Notes under the pieces: model-generated
Databases searched by the model: none
Told to the model about the DNA's origin: nothing
The model's input: only the letters and a program-made list of their open reading frames with translations
Assembly: GCF_003206645.1 (NCBI RefSeq)
Contig: NZ_PZJP01000004.1
Location: forward strand, 56,784 to 120,783
Source: Salinicola aestuarinus
GTDB taxonomy: Bacteria; Pseudomonadota; Gammaproteobacteria; Pseudomonadales; Halomonadaceae
Direction of reading: 5' to 3'
Length of the DNA stretch: 64,000 nt
Position numbers and translations under genes: made by a program
In this document: piece by piece, positions 45,521-57,692 of the stretch
Position numbering within the stretch: position 1 is the first letter of the stretch
Layout of the letters: each line of letters opens with the position of its first letter

Positions 45521-46975
45521 TTGCCGACGGACGACGCGCTGCGAACGCTGGCGGAGCTCGAACGCCGCTACCGCGCCCTGCCCACCCATCTGACCAAACA
45601 GTCACGGCTGGAGCAGGCACTACGGCTATCGATCGACCAGCACTGGCCCCACGCCCAGCGCCTGCCCAGTCATCGCCTGATCTGTCAGCACCTCAACGTG
45701 GCCCGCAACACGCTCGCGGGGACGATCCAGCGGCTTGTCGAGCAGGGGCTGCTGATGACCGATCACGGGCGCGGCACCTGGGTGCACAAGCCCTCCACCG
45801 CAACGGCGACACGCGAACCGGATATCGCGCTCTCCCAGCGCGGCGAGCGCGTGCTCGCCGACATCGGCGCCAGCCATGTTCAGAGCGGCGCCTTCGTGCC
45901 CGGCGTGCCCGACATCGCTCACTTTCCGATCGCGCGCTGGCGTCACCTCTACTCGCGTATCACCGTGCCCCGCAACACCCTGCTGCTGTCGTACGCCTCC
46001 GGGGGCTACGGCCCGCTCAAACGGGCGATTGCCGATTTTCTTGCGTGCTGGCGCGGCATCCACTGCGACCACGATCAGATCGTGATCACCGAAGGCGCCC
46101 ACCATGGACTCCAGCTCTGCGCGATGGCGCTGGCCGATGTGGGGGATCGCGTCGTGATGGACTCGCCCTACTACTGGGGCGCACGCAATGTCTTCGAAAC
46201 CAGCGGACTGCGGCTGGAGCACGCCCCCTGGTCACCCCGAACCGGCTATCGCGAGCCGCTGCCCGCTCCGCATCCGACACTACTCTACTTCACCGGCAGC
46301 CACCATTATCCGCTTTGCACGGCTACAGTGAGCGCTCACAAACGTGAGCTCGCGGCGCATCTTTGCCCCACCTGGGTGCTGGAAGACGACTACGAGTTCG
46401 GGGACGGTACGCAGCGCGATCTGCTATTCAACGACGCGGCCGCCAACCGCATCCTCGTCGGCTCGTTCTCGAAGATGATGTTCCCCGGACTGCGCCTTGG
46501 CTACCTGGTGGTACCGCGGGCACTGAGCGCACCGATCAATCGTCTGCGCAGCGGCGTTTTTCGGGAGGGACGGCTGCTCGATCAGGCGGTGCTCGCGGCC
46601 TTCATCGACGGTGGCGACCTGGACGCCTGGTGCCGGCGCACGGCGGCGGTCTACCTCGCGCGTCAGCGCACGCTTGCCGAACTGCTCGCCGGCACGCCCG
46701 GCATCGAGGCGATCTCGCCCCCCGCCGGCAACGTCAGCCTGTGTGTCGAACTCTCCGGGACGATCGACGACGAGCGCCTCGCGGACTCTCTGCTCAGCCG
46801 CCACCATCTGGTCGTTCGCCCCCTCAGCCGCGTCTGCAGCGACGGCGACGAGCGCCGGGGGCTGGTACTGGGGATTGGCATGATCAAGGAGGAGGCACTC
46901 ATCGATCACGGACGCCGACTGGCGGAGGGGATCCGCCACTTCATTGCGCGTGAGCGCCGCCGCCAGCGGCGCTGA
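45521..46975 (+). CDS. MocR/GabR-family transcriptional regulator (PLP-dependent)
   Basis: A 484-residue fusion of an N-terminal GntR winged helix (residues ~25-95; LSIDQHWPHAQRLPSHRLICQHLNVARNTLAGTIQRLVEQGLL) to a fold-I aminotransferase-like domain with the PLP lysine in VGSFSKMMFPGLRLGYLVVP. MocR proteins sense amines through PLP and regulate GABA, taurine or vitamin B6 genes. I chose the TTG at 45521 because ACGGAGAG lies just upstream and the DNA-binding domain begins soon after; a GTG at 45437 is possible. Divergent from the permease-gabT pair. Confidence 0.85.
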   Translation: MPTDDALRTLAELERRYRALPTHLTKQSRLEQALRLSIDQHWPHAQRLPSHRLICQHLNVARNTLAGTIQRLVEQGLLMTDHGRGTWVHKPSTATATREPDIALSQRGERVLADIGASHVQSGAFVPGVPDIAHFPIARWRHLYSRITVPRNTLLLSYASGGYGPLKRAIADFLACWRGIHCDHDQIVITEGAHHGLQLCAMALADVGDRVVMDSPYYWGARNVFETSGLRLEHAPWSPRTGYREPLPAPHPTLLYFTGSHHYPLCTATVSAHKRELAAHLCPTWVLEDDYEFGDGTQRDLLFNDAAANRILVGSFSKMMFPGLRLGYLVVPRALSAPINRLRSGVFREGRLLDQAVLAAFIDGGDLDAWCRRTAAVYLARQRTLAELLAGTPGIEAISPPAGNVSLCVELSGTIDDERLADSLLSRHHLVVRPLSRVCSDGDERRGLVLGIGMIKEEALIDHGRRLAEGIRHFIARERRRQRR

Positions 46976-47010
46976 TCGAGAATTCCAGGGGCTTACGAGG
47001 TTGGCGAGCG

Positions 47011-48174
47011 CTAACTGATGCTGGTCACCACCGCGGGTTCAGAGGGCGCGACAGTTTCGGGGTTACGTATCCGATGTTCGCTGTCGGGCTCGAACGCCAC
47101 CATCCGCGACACGTCGAAGGCAAACCGCGCACGCTGCCCCGGCTCGAGTGTCGACCCGGGTCGCATGCGGGCATTGATACTGCGTCCGCCGAGCTGGGTG
47201 ACCACATAGAGATCGGCCCCCGTGGGCTCGACCAGATCCACTGCCAGCTCCGCCTCGTGAATCACGCCGTCCTGGCGATTGGCGCTGGACGGATCGGTGA
47301 TGGCCTCCGGGCGCAGCCCAACAATCACCTCGCGATCACACCATGCCTCGAGCGCGGCCCGGTCTCGCACGACCGGTAGCACCACCTCGTCGCTACCGGC
47401 CGTCAGCCGCGCGACCAGCTCGCCACCGAGCCGCTCGATACGCGCGGTCACCAGATTCATCGACGGCGAGCCCATGAAGCCCGCAACGAAGAGATTGTTG
47501 GGGTCGTCGTAGACCGCCTGCGGTGTCCCCAATTGCTGCAGCTCACCGCCGCGCATCACGGCAATACGCGTCGCCAGGGTCATCGCCTCGATCTGATCGT
47601 GGGTGACATAGACGATGGTGGTGCCGAGCCGCTGATGAAGCTGCTTGATCTCGGTGCGCATGTCGACGCGCAGCTTGGCGTCCAGGTTGGAGAGCGGCTC
47701 GTCGAACAGGAAGAGCTGCGGCTCGCGCACCAGTGCGCGCCCCATCGCCACGCGCTGGCGCTGCCCGCCGGAGAGCTGCCCCGGCTTGCGGTCGAGTAGA
47801 TTCTCGATCTGCAAAAGTTCAGCCGCGCGCTGGACCGCCGCGCGCCGCTCAGCCTTGGGCACCTTGCGCATCTCGAGACCAAAACCGATGTTGCCAGCGA
47901 CCGTCATGCTCGGGTAGAGCGCGTAGGACTGGAACACCATGGCGATGTCACGCCGCGACGGATGCAGATCGTTGATCCGCTCACCGTCGAGTCGCAGCTC
48001 GCCCTCGCTGATGTCGTCGAGCCCGGCGATCATGTTCAACAGGGTCGACTTGCCGCAGCCGGAGGGTCCGACCAGCACCAGGAAGTCGCCCTTCTCGATG
48101 GCAATGTCGATCCCTTTGAGCACGTGGGTCTCGCCGAAGCGCTTATGGATGTTGTGGATGTGTAGAAAGCTCAT
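47011..48174 (-). CDS. Sugar ABC transporter ATPase (MalK/UgpC type)
   Basis: A 387-residue ATPase: Walker [10 protein letters not shown] near residue 38, signature [15 protein letters not shown], Walker [17 protein letters not shown], then a C-terminal OB/TOBE regulatory domain from about residue 235. It powers import by the membrane proteins encoded just upstream. The last gene of a four-gene operon, seven bases after the MalG-like gene. C-terminus ends [10 protein letters not shown]. Confidence 0.92.
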   Translation of the reverse strand: MSFLHIHNIHKRFGETHVLKGIDIAIEKGDFLVLVGPSGCGKSTLLNMIAGLDDISEGELRLDGERINDLHPSRRDIAMVFQSYALYPSMTVAGNIGFGLEMRKVPKAERRAAVQRAAELLQIENLLDRKPGQLSGGQRQRVAMGRALVREPQLFLFDEPLSNLDAKLRVDMRTEIKQLHQRLGTTIVYVTHDQIEAMTLATRIAVMRGGELQQLGTPQAVYDDPNNLFVAGFMGSPSMNLVTARIERLGGELVARLTAGSDEVVLPVVRDRAALEAWCDREVIVGLRPEAITDPSSANRQDGVIHEAELAVDLVEPTGADLYVVTQLGGRSINARMRPGSTLEPGQRARFAFDVSRMVAFEPDSEHRIRNPETVAPSEPAVVTSIS

Positions 48175-48181
48175 AGATTCC

Positions 48182-49057
48182 TCAGCCCTTGACCGATCCC
48201 GACATCAGACCGCGCAGAAAGTATTTGCCCGCCAGGATATAGACCACCAGCGTCGGCACTGCCGCCACCATCGCCGCGGCCATGTTGACGTTGTAGGCCT
48301 TCACCCCCGTGGAACTGTTCACCAGATTGTTGAGGGCTACCGTGATCGGCGCGCTGTCACCGGACGTGAAGGAGACACCGAACAGGAAATCGTTCCAGAC
48401 ATTGGTGAACTGCCAGATGATCGTCACCACGATGATCGGGATGGATGACGGCAGCAGAATGCGAAAGAAGATGGTGAAGAAACCGGCCCCGTCGAGCTTG
48501 GCTGCACGCACCAGCTCGTCGGGAAAGCTGGCGTAGAAGTTGCGAAAGAATAGCGTCGTGAAGCCGATTCCATAGACGACGTGTACCAGTACCAACCCCG
48601 TGGTGCTGTTGGCGATGTGCAGGATACCCAGCACTCGGGCCATCGGCAGCAGAATGATCTGGAACGGAATGAAGCAGCTGAACAGAATCAGACCGAAAAC
48701 GATCTTGTGGCCGCGAAAGCGCCACTTGGTCAGCACGTAGCCGTTGAACGCTCCCAGCAGCCCCGAGATCAGCACCGCCGGCACCACGATCTTGATGCTG
48801 TTGAAGAAGTAGCCGTGAACGCCGCTGCACTCGAGACCGATGCAGGCGCTCCCCCAGGCCTCGCGCCAGGGCGCGAAGGTCCATGCATCAGGCAGCGCCA
48901 GCATGTTGCCCTGATGAATTTCCGTCAGCGGCTTGAACGAGGTCACCAGCATCACGTAGAGCGGCATCAGGTAGATCACCGCGAACCCCGCGAGTACTGC
49001 GTAGAGCATGGCGCGAGCGAAGGGATTGCGGCGTGCGACGGGAGAAGCGGCACTCAT
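48182..49057 (-). CDS. gtsC: Sugar ABC transporter permease (MalG-like, GtsC-type)
   Basis: A 291-residue permease with about six membrane segments. The coupling EAA-type loop is [28 protein letters not shown]. The block [29 protein letters not shown] and the two-cysteine loop [14 protein letters not shown] resemble the Pseudomonas glucose importer subunit GtsC. It overlaps the upstream permease gene by four bases. Glucose as substrate follows from resemblance of the whole operon to gts. Confidence 0.82.
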   Translation of the reverse strand: MSAASPVARRNPFARAMLYAVLAGFAVIYLMPLYVMLVTSFKPLTEIHQGNMLALPDAWTFAPWREAWGSACIGLECSGVHGYFFNSIKIVVPAVLISGLLGAFNGYVLTKWRFRGHKIVFGLILFSCFIPFQIILLPMARVLGILHIANSTTGLVLVHVVYGIGFTTLFFRNFYASFPDELVRAAKLDGAGFFTIFFRILLPSSIPIIVVTIIWQFTNVWNDFLFGVSFTSGDSAPITVALNNLVNSSTGVKAYNVNMAAAMVAAVPTLVVYILAGKYFLRGLMSGSVKG

Positions 49058-49959
49058 GATCGGGGCTCCCGCAGTTCGGAGTAGAGATAGGGGATGATCA
49101 GCGCCGCGATCACCGCCAGCATGAACACGGCGCTGGCCGCGGCGATGCCCATTTCGTTGCGCGAGAAGGCATAGGAGTACATGAAGGTCGCCGGCACCGC
49201 GGTGGCATTGCCCGGGCCGCCGCCGGTCATGGCCACGATCAGGTCGAAGCTCTTGATCGCCAGATGCGCCAGCACCACGATCGCGCTCAGGAAGACCGGA
49301 CGCAGCTGCGGGATGACGATCCGCAGGTAGATCTTCCAGGTCGGCGCGCCGTCGATCTGGGCGGCCTTGATCATCTCGCCGTCGATCCCTCTAAGCCCGG
49401 CCAGAAACATGGCCATGATGAATCCGGTCGCCTGCCAGACCGCGGCAATCACGACGGTGTAGATCGCCATGTTGGCATCGATCAGCCAGTTGAAACTGAA
49501 GCTCTCCCAGCCCAGCGAGTGCATGGTGCGTTCGAGCCCGAGCCCGGGATTGAGAAACCACTGCCACGCCGTGCCGGTGACGATGAACGACAGTGCCATG
49601 GGGTAGAGATAGATGGTGCGCAGCGTGCCCTCTGCGCGGATGCGTTGATCGAGCAGAATCGCCAGCAGCAGCCCTAAAAGCGTGCAGCTGACGATGTAGA
49701 GCAGCCCGAACACCCAGATGTTGTGCAGCGCGATGCCCCAGGTCCAGGAGGACCAGAGCCGCGACCACTGGCGGGTCCCTGCCCAGGTGTAGTCCGGCAG
49801 CATGCCGGAATCGCTGAACGAGATGTAGCTCGTCCACAGGATGAAGCCATAGACGAAAAAGAGCACCAGCACGAACGACGGTGACAGCACCAGCTTGGGG
49901 AGCCAGTGCTGCAGTCGCTCGCGCGCGCCTGCGCCCCGCGAAGAGGGTGGTTTCGACAT
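49054..49959 (-). CDS. gtsB: Sugar ABC transporter permease (MalF-like, GtsB-type)
   Basis: A 301-residue permease with six membrane helices. The coupling loop is GEMIKAAQIDGAPTWKIYLRIVIPQLRPV, and the region SWTWGIALHNIWVFGLLYIVSCTLLGLLLAILLDQRIRAEGTLRTIYLYPMALSFIVTG resembles GtsB. ATG at 49959 (MSKPPSS) and the ATG one codon earlier are both possible; GAGG lies a few bases ahead. Second gene of the operon, after the binding-protein gene. Confidence 0.82.
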   Translation of the reverse strand: MSKPPSSRGAGARERLQHWLPKLVLSPSFVLVLFFVYGFILWTSYISFSDSGMLPDYTWAGTRQWSRLWSSWTWGIALHNIWVFGLLYIVSCTLLGLLLAILLDQRIRAEGTLRTIYLYPMALSFIVTGTAWQWFLNPGLGLERTMHSLGWESFSFNWLIDANMAIYTVVIAAVWQATGFIMAMFLAGLRGIDGEMIKAAQIDGAPTWKIYLRIVIPQLRPVFLSAIVVLAHLAIKSFDLIVAMTGGGPGNATAVPATFMYSYAFSRNEMGIAAASAVFMLAVIAALIIPYLYSELREPRS

Positions 49960-50022
49960 CATCAACCTCGGTTCAAGCCAATGGCCCCGCGGGCGGGGCC
50001 GGGTGGGTCGGATGACATTCGA

Positions 50023-51303
50023 TCAGGAGCTGGCGCCCTGCACCGCCATCGCCAGCTGCTCGGCGGCAACGTCGCTCGGCATGTTGCCGTTGACGAACGA
50101 GGAGACGATATCGAAGACCGCGTTCTTCACGCTCGCCGGCGCCGCATAGCCGTGCGCCATGCTGCCCAGCAGCGTATCGCTGTCGGCCGCTGCCTTGGCC
50201 TGCTCGTAGCCACGCTGGGCACAGGCATCGAGCTCGTCGGACGGCAGGTCGTTACGCGCCGGTACCGAGCCCTTGAACTGACTGAAGGTGATCTGGAATT
50301 CGGGGGAGCCGATGATCTCGGCCATGGTGCGCTGCATCGACTGCTGCTGCTCGTCGCCGGTGTCGAACATGATCATCAGATCGCTGTTGAAGGTCACCGC
50401 TTCCTGCGTGCCAGGGGTGCGGAAGCACATGAAATCCTCGCCCGGCGTCAGGTCGGCGTTAAGGAACTCGCCCTTCGCCCAGTCACCCATGATCTGATAG
50501 AGCGCATCGCCATTGATCACCATCGCCGTGGCCAGGTTCCAGTCACGCCCCGGTGAGTTGTCGTCCTTGTACTGGAGAAGCTCGCGGAAGTTTTCGAACG
50601 ACTCAACCATGGTGTCGGAGTCCAGCGCCTCGGGGTCGAGATCGATCATCGCCTGGCGGTAGAAATCGGCACCGCCGGTGGCGAGCACCACGTTCTCGAA
50701 CACCGTCGCGTCCTGCCAGGGCTGCCCCCCGTAGGCCAGACCGGTATGGCCGGCCTCCTGCGCGGTCTTCAGCGAAGCGATGAAGTCGTCCCAGGTTTCC
50801 GGCTGCTCGATGCCGAGCGCTTCCATCATCGACGTGTTGGCCCACACCCAGTTGGTCGAGTGAATCTCGAACGGTGCGGCGATCCAGTGGCCGTCGCTCT
50901 TGGCAAAGCGCTGAATCGGCTGCGGGAACACCTCGTCCCAGTTGCCGGCCTCGGCAACGTCGTCGAGCGAGCTCAGCGCATCGCGGTCGGCCCAGTCCTG
51001 GGCGTCATAGCCCAACACCTGCGCTGCCGTCGGCGGGTTGTTGGAGGTGATGCGCGAGCGCAGCACGGCCATCGCGTTGGTGCCGGCTCCCCCGGCGACC
51101 GGCATGTTCTGCCAGCCGATACCATCGTCTGCCAGTTCGTCCTTGAGCGCCCCGAGGGCCTTGGCCTCTCCGCCGGAGGTCCACCAGTTGAGCACCTCCA
51201 CTTCACCGCCCGAGGTAGCGTCTTGAGCGAAAGTCGCCGTCGATAGCATCAGGGTCAGCGGCAGCAAGCCGCGGGCCAGGCGTTGGCTGGGTGTTGTTGT
51301 CAT
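50023..51303 (-). CDS. gtsA: Sugar ABC transporter periplasmic binding protein (GtsA-type)
   Basis: A 426-residue extracytoplasmic protein with a signal peptide (QRLARGLLPLTLMLSTATFA, cleavage after ATFA at about residue 26). The mature start EVEVLNWWTSGGEAKALGALKDEL and MPVAGGAGTNAMAVLRSRI follow the pattern of Pseudomonas glucose-binding GtsA. It is first in the operon, as is usual for the most highly expressed component. Start: ATG at 51303 has AAGGG at good distance, and ATG at 51312 is an alternative. A palindrome lies 28-45 bp upstream. Confidence 0.85.
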   Translation of the reverse strand: MTTTPSQRLARGLLPLTLMLSTATFAQDATSGGEVEVLNWWTSGGEAKALGALKDELADDGIGWQNMPVAGGAGTNAMAVLRSRITSNNPPTAAQVLGYDAQDWADRDALSSLDDVAEAGNWDEVFPQPIQRFAKSDGHWIAAPFEIHSTNWVWANTSMMEALGIEQPETWDDFIASLKTAQEAGHTGLAYGGQPWQDATVFENVVLATGGADFYRQAMIDLDPEALDSDTMVESFENFRELLQYKDDNSPGRDWNLATAMVINGDALYQIMGDWAKGEFLNADLTPGEDFMCFRTPGTQEAVTFNSDLMIMFDTGDEQQQSMQRTMAEIIGSPEFQITFSQFKGSVPARNDLPSDELDACAQRGYEQAKAAADSDTLLGSMAHGYAAPASVKNAVFDIVSSFVNGNMPSDVAAEQLAMAVQGASS

Positions 51304-51330
51304 GGCGCGCATCCCTTGTCTCTTGAAGTG

Positions 51331-51348
51331 AAAACCGATGTCGGTTTT
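51331..51348. promoter_or_regulatory. Palindrome upstream of the gts operon
   Basis: AAAACCGATGTCGGTTTT, two perfect 8-bp arms around a TG centre, just ahead of gtsA. It may be an operator for a sugar-responsive repressor. A following T-run on the plus strand also makes it look like a small terminator in that direction. Confidence 0.48.
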
Positions 51349-51987
51349 TTACGAGATAACCCGCCGTGACAGGCAGCAGCGCGGGTTGGAGACGGACTAT
51401 TACCCAGCCGCTTTTATCTAACAATACAACCATCGACCAAGCCGCCACTCGCCGGGCCCCCGGTTGCCCGAGTGTCGTCTCTTCACCCCGAACGCGCCTT
51501 AGGTCGTATCGACCAACCCCCGCTCGCCGAAAGATCCCCGCGGGATAGGATTTTTCATGCTGGCGACGTACGCCGGTCACACCGCCATCGCGTCACGTTA
51601 AGGCACGGTGGCCGCAGCCCGGTAGCTGCTGCGCCCGGTACGATGGGCTTTGCGGTATGACGCCCGGACGAGAGCCGGGAGGAGAGCGTGTCGTCGGCCG
51701 GATCGAGAGGCCGCTGACTCGCGATCGGCCAAGCCAGGGCAACCGGCGAGGCGAGTGGCAGGAAAATCCGTGAGCGAGTGGCAGGAAAATGGACCGACGG
51801 GAGGCAGCGGCGCTCGCTCACACTGACCGGCGAACGGCCGGCGCGCCCCTGGGTGAGACACCCAAGGGCCTAAGAGCCTTCGGTCAGCGCACGCGAAAAG
51901 ATCGGCCCGCGCGACTGGCAGGAGCCGCGCTGTTCAGGCGCCCTCTCGACTGCCAAAGAGACGCCACGGCTTGCGGGGGACGAGGCG
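51349..51987. other. Spacer between gtsA and the YgjV-like gene
   Basis: About 640 bp without a convincing gene. Small frames on both strands lack ribosome-binding sites and motifs. It holds the gts upstream region and, at 51751-51790, a 17-bp direct repeat (GCGAGTGGCAGGAAAAT at 51751-51767 and 51774-51790, offset 23 bp). Confidence 0.5.
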
Positions 51988-52539
51988 CTACAGCCGCTCC
52001 TGCGCCACGGCCTCGTCGAACGCCCCGGCGTCACGCCGCCTGGCACGAACCAGGCGAACGATAGTGATGGCATTGGTGACGATCACCAGCGCCTCGGCCA
52101 GCGTGCCGCCCACCGACCCCGCCAGGAGGTGGCTGAGCATCCACCCCAGCGCCGCCAGCCCGAGAAAGACGCGCATCGCCACACCGTTGAGCAGAAACAT
52201 TCCCACGGTGCCGGTCACCATGGCCAATAGCGCGGGCAGGTCGGCCCAGCTCTGCCAGGTCATCCAGGCGGCGACGAGACTGGCAGCGAGCACCCCGCCC
52301 ATCACGCCAGTGCTGCCGGGATAGCGACGCGCGAGAGCAATCCGCGCGATGACCAGCACCGTCAGCGCGGCGGCGGTCCAGCTCTGAAAGAACACGAACT
52401 GCAGCGCGAAGGCGACGTTCGCCAGAATCAGATAGGTCATCAGCCGTTCGTCGCGCCGGCTGGCGAAGGCGAGCAGGCAGAGCGTAAGCGAGATGATGCC
52501 GAAGAACTGACCGGCGAATTCACTGACAGTCTCGGGCAT
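51988..52539 (-). CDS. YgjV-like inner-membrane protein
   Basis: A 183-residue hydrophobic protein with about six membrane segments (for example QFFGIISLTLCLLAFASRR at the N-terminus and LMTYLILANVAFALQFVFFQSW). The order of small helices and the conserved arginine-rich loop match the Imp-YgjV family, of unknown function. ATG at 52539. It stands alone between the gts operon and gyrB. Confidence 0.7.
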   Translation of the reverse strand: MPETVSEFAGQFFGIISLTLCLLAFASRRDERLMTYLILANVAFALQFVFFQSWTAAALTVLVIARIALARRYPGSTGVMGGVLAASLVAAWMTWQSWADLPALLAMVTGTVGMFLLNGVAMRVFLGLAALGWMLSHLLAGSVGGTLAEALVIVTNAITIVRLVRARRRDAGAFDEAVAQERL

Positions 52540-52594
52540 GGGCGGCGATCTCTCTGGGTCAGGGGAAGGTCACCGGCGCTCGGCGCCGGACATG

Positions 52595-52620
52595 AAAAAG
52601 GCGGCCCTCGGGCCGCCTTT
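52595..52620 (-). terminator. Intrinsic terminator of gyrB
   Basis: Read on the minus strand, AAAGGCGGCC pairs with GGCCGCCTTT around a CGAG tetraloop and ends in a five-T run (52595-52599 on the plus strand are A). It lies 22 bp past the gyrB stop. Confidence 0.88.
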
Positions 52621-52642
52621 CCAGTACCGGCTTTGCCAGACC

Positions 52643-55060
<2,418 letters not shown>

Positions 55061-55076
55061 TCACTCCATGGTGAAA

Positions 55077-56162
55077 TCATTCCGGGTGCAGCCGTCCTCT
55101 CGAGATGCGCGACGTCGTCACCTCCGTGCCTGGCTGCCAGACGTCGGCCAGCGCCGAGCTGTCGACGCTGGTGATGAAGACCTGACAGTCGAGGGTTTCC
55201 AGCCAGCGGCAGAAAATCTGTCGATGGTCACCGTCGAGCTCCGCCGGCAGGTCGTCGATCAGGTAGAGACAGGTGCGTGCGTTCCACTGCTCCAGCAGTC
55301 GTCCCTGGGCCAGCTTCAACGCGCTGACGACCAGCTTCTGCTGGCCTCGGGAGAGCACTTCAACCGCCGGATAACGCCCCAGACGGATGCGCAGATCGGC
55401 GCGTTGCGGCCCCTGCTGGGTGAAACCCATCTGGCGGTCGGTGTCGCGGTTGCCTTCGAAGATATCCAGCAGTGCGCGTTTGCCGTCCCAGCCGCGCGAG
55501 TAGCGAAGCGACAGATCGGGTAGCGGCAGCAGTGCCGCCAGCGTCTCTTCGAAGACCGGCAGAAATCGCGCCATGTACGCGTCTCTCAGCGCGTCGAGCC
55601 GCTCGCTCCAGTGCGCCAGTTCCTGCTCCCAGACACGGATCGACTGGACGTCGATTCTATCATGCCTGAGGAGGGCATTCCGATGTTTCAGCGCCCGCCG
55701 GGTGCGCTTCCAGACGTCGAGAAACGCGCTCTCGCCATGGAAAACGCCCCAGTCGAGAAACTCGCGCCGCGAGGCGGGTGAGCCCTCCAGCAACCGGAAC
55801 GCATCCGGATTGATCAGCTGCAGCGGCAGCGCTTCGGCAAGCTGGGTAATGCGTGCCGCCCGCTCACCGCCGACCCGGATCTCGAGCTCCGGCGTCTCAC
55901 GACGTCGGCGGACACCGAGCGGCACCGCCGGATCGCCGGCCAGCCGACCGAAGAGCGTGAACGCCTCCTCGTCGTGACCGATCACCGACTTGAGCTTCTG
56001 GGTGCGAAAGGAGCGCGCCATGCCGAGGAGATGGATCCCCTCCAGCAAAGAGGTCTTGCCGCTGCCGTTGGCGCCGCTGATCAGATTGATATGCGGCCCC
56101 GGCGTCATCTCGAGGGGCTCGAGATTGCGCAGACCCTGGAAGCTCAATCGATCAAGCGGCAT
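55077..56162 (-). CDS. recF: DNA replication and repair protein RecF
   Basis: A 361-residue SMC-like ATPase. Walker A is SGANGSGKTSLLEGI near residue 30, the signature motif is LSRGQQKLVVSALKLAQG, and Walker B is YLIDDLPAELD. It loads RecA at gapped DNA with RecOR. A 284-bp gap separates it from dnaN, unusually long for this operon. No separate gene is seen in it. Confidence 0.95.
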   Translation of the reverse strand: MPLDRLSFQGLRNLEPLEMTPGPHINLISGANGSGKTSLLEGIHLLGMARSFRTQKLKSVIGHDEEAFTLFGRLAGDPAVPLGVRRRRETPELEIRVGGERAARITQLAEALPLQLINPDAFRLLEGSPASRREFLDWGVFHGESAFLDVWKRTRRALKHRNALLRHDRIDVQSIRVWEQELAHWSERLDALRDAYMARFLPVFEETLAALLPLPDLSLRYSRGWDGKRALLDIFEGNRDTDRQMGFTQQGPQRADLRIRLGRYPAVEVLSRGQQKLVVSALKLAQGRLLEQWNARTCLYLIDDLPAELDGDHRQIFCRWLETLDCQVFITSVDSSALADVWQPGTEVTTSRISRGRLHPE

Positions 56163-56446
56163 GGGAATCCGAACGTGGGGAAGGCATCAGACAGAGAGGC
56201 GTTACTCGCATCAACGAGCCATCGGCAAGCGTCGAGAAGCCCCCGATATGGCGTCGCCGCGATCGAGAAAGCCGCAGAGCCACGTGCGGACCCGCTGCCG
56301 AAGAGCGGGCCCGCCGAGGGGGACGACGTCGGCAAGCGACGATCCGCCGCCGCAGTCGGCGAACCGGCGACGCTTAGGTGGGTATCCGTGAGCAAGGTTC
56401 GCCGATCGTTAACGAGGCAGGGTCGAGCGCAGCCACCTCGCGGCAC

Positions 56447-57550
56447 TCAGAGGCGCATCGGCATGACGACGTACCGCGCATCGCCACCGCCCGGCTCTTC
56501 CATCAGCGCGGAGCTGTTGGAGTCCGAGAGTGTCATCTGCATGCGATCGGAATCGAGCACGCTGAGGACGTCGATCAGATAGCCGACGTTGAAACCGATC
56601 TCCAGCGCATCGCCGTCGTACTCGATCCCCACGTTCTCCTCAGCCTCTTCCTGCTCGGGGTTGTTGGCCATGACCTTGAGGTTTTCCGCCTCCAGGTGCA
56701 GTCGAACACCGCGATACTTCTCGTTGGAGAGGATAGCGGTTCGCGAGAGGATCTGACGCAGCTCCTGGCGCTCGGCGATGAAGGTCTTGTCGCCGCCCTT
56801 GGGAATCACGCGATCGTAGTCCGGGAACTTGCCGTCGACCAGCTTGGAGGTAAAGGTGAACTCGCCCGTGTGGGCACGCACGTGATTGGCGCCGAGCGAG
56901 AGCGCGACCGGCTCGTCGCTGCCATCGAGCAGACGCCCGAGCTCCAGCACGCCCTTGCGCGGAATGATCAACTTGCGATTGGTCTCGAGTTCGATCTCCG
57001 CGCTGCGCTCGCAGACCGCCAGACGGTGGCCGTCGGTCGCCACGGTACGCACGATGTGGTTGCCCAGCTCCAGCAGCATGCCGTTGAGGTAGTAACGGAC
57101 ATCCTGCTGCGCCATGGCAAACGACGTCGCGTCGATCAGATACTTGAGCGTACCGCGGGGCAGCGACAGGTTGGTATCGTTCTGCCCGTCCTCGATGTTG
57201 GGGAACTCCGCCACCGGCAGCGTCGAGAGCGTGAAACGCGAGCGCCCGGCGCGCAGCACGACCCGCGCATCCTCAAGCGTGAAGGTGATCTCGGACTGGT
57301 CCGGCAGCGACTTGCAGATATCCATCAGCTTGCGCGCCGGCACCGTCACCGAACCCGGCTCGTCGACCAGCGACGGGACCGCACGGCCGATGAGCTCCAC
57401 TTCGAGATCGGTACCGGTCAACGACACGCTATCGTTATGGACTTCGATGAGCACGTTGGAGAGTACCGGCAGCGTCTGGCGACGCTCGACGACCCCGGCG
57501 ACCAGGGAGAGCGGGCGCAGCAGGGCTTCGCGAGAGATGGAAAATTTCAT
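56447..57550 (-). CDS. dnaN: DNA polymerase III beta subunit (sliding clamp)
   Basis: A 367-residue clamp. It begins MKFSISREALLRPLSLVAGVVERRQTLPVLSNVLIE and ends YVVMPMRL, both characteristic of DnaN. Three clamp domains of about 120 residues each are readable. It holds polymerase III and other partners on DNA. It lies 142 bp after dnaA in the usual order. Confidence 0.97.
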   Translation of the reverse strand: MKFSISREALLRPLSLVAGVVERRQTLPVLSNVLIEVHNDSVSLTGTDLEVELIGRAVPSLVDEPGSVTVPARKLMDICKSLPDQSEITFTLEDARVVLRAGRSRFTLSTLPVAEFPNIEDGQNDTNLSLPRGTLKYLIDATSFAMAQQDVRYYLNGMLLELGNHIVRTVATDGHRLAVCERSAEIELETNRKLIIPRKGVLELGRLLDGSDEPVALSLGANHVRAHTGEFTFTSKLVDGKFPDYDRVIPKGGDKTFIAERQELRQILSRTAILSNEKYRGVRLHLEAENLKVMANNPEQEEAEENVGIEYDGDALEIGFNVGYLIDVLSVLDSDRMQMTLSDSNSSALMEEPGGGDARYVVMPMRL

Positions 57551-57692
57551 TGAGGCTCCACTAGAGATGTCGATCCGGCGTCAGGTGGATTCGATACCGA
57601 GACGTTCGATGATTATTGGGCGGTGCGATTGGACCCATTCTTGCCCCACCGCGCCCGGGCCGCAATCCCCGAGCGACGAGCAGGGAGCAGGC

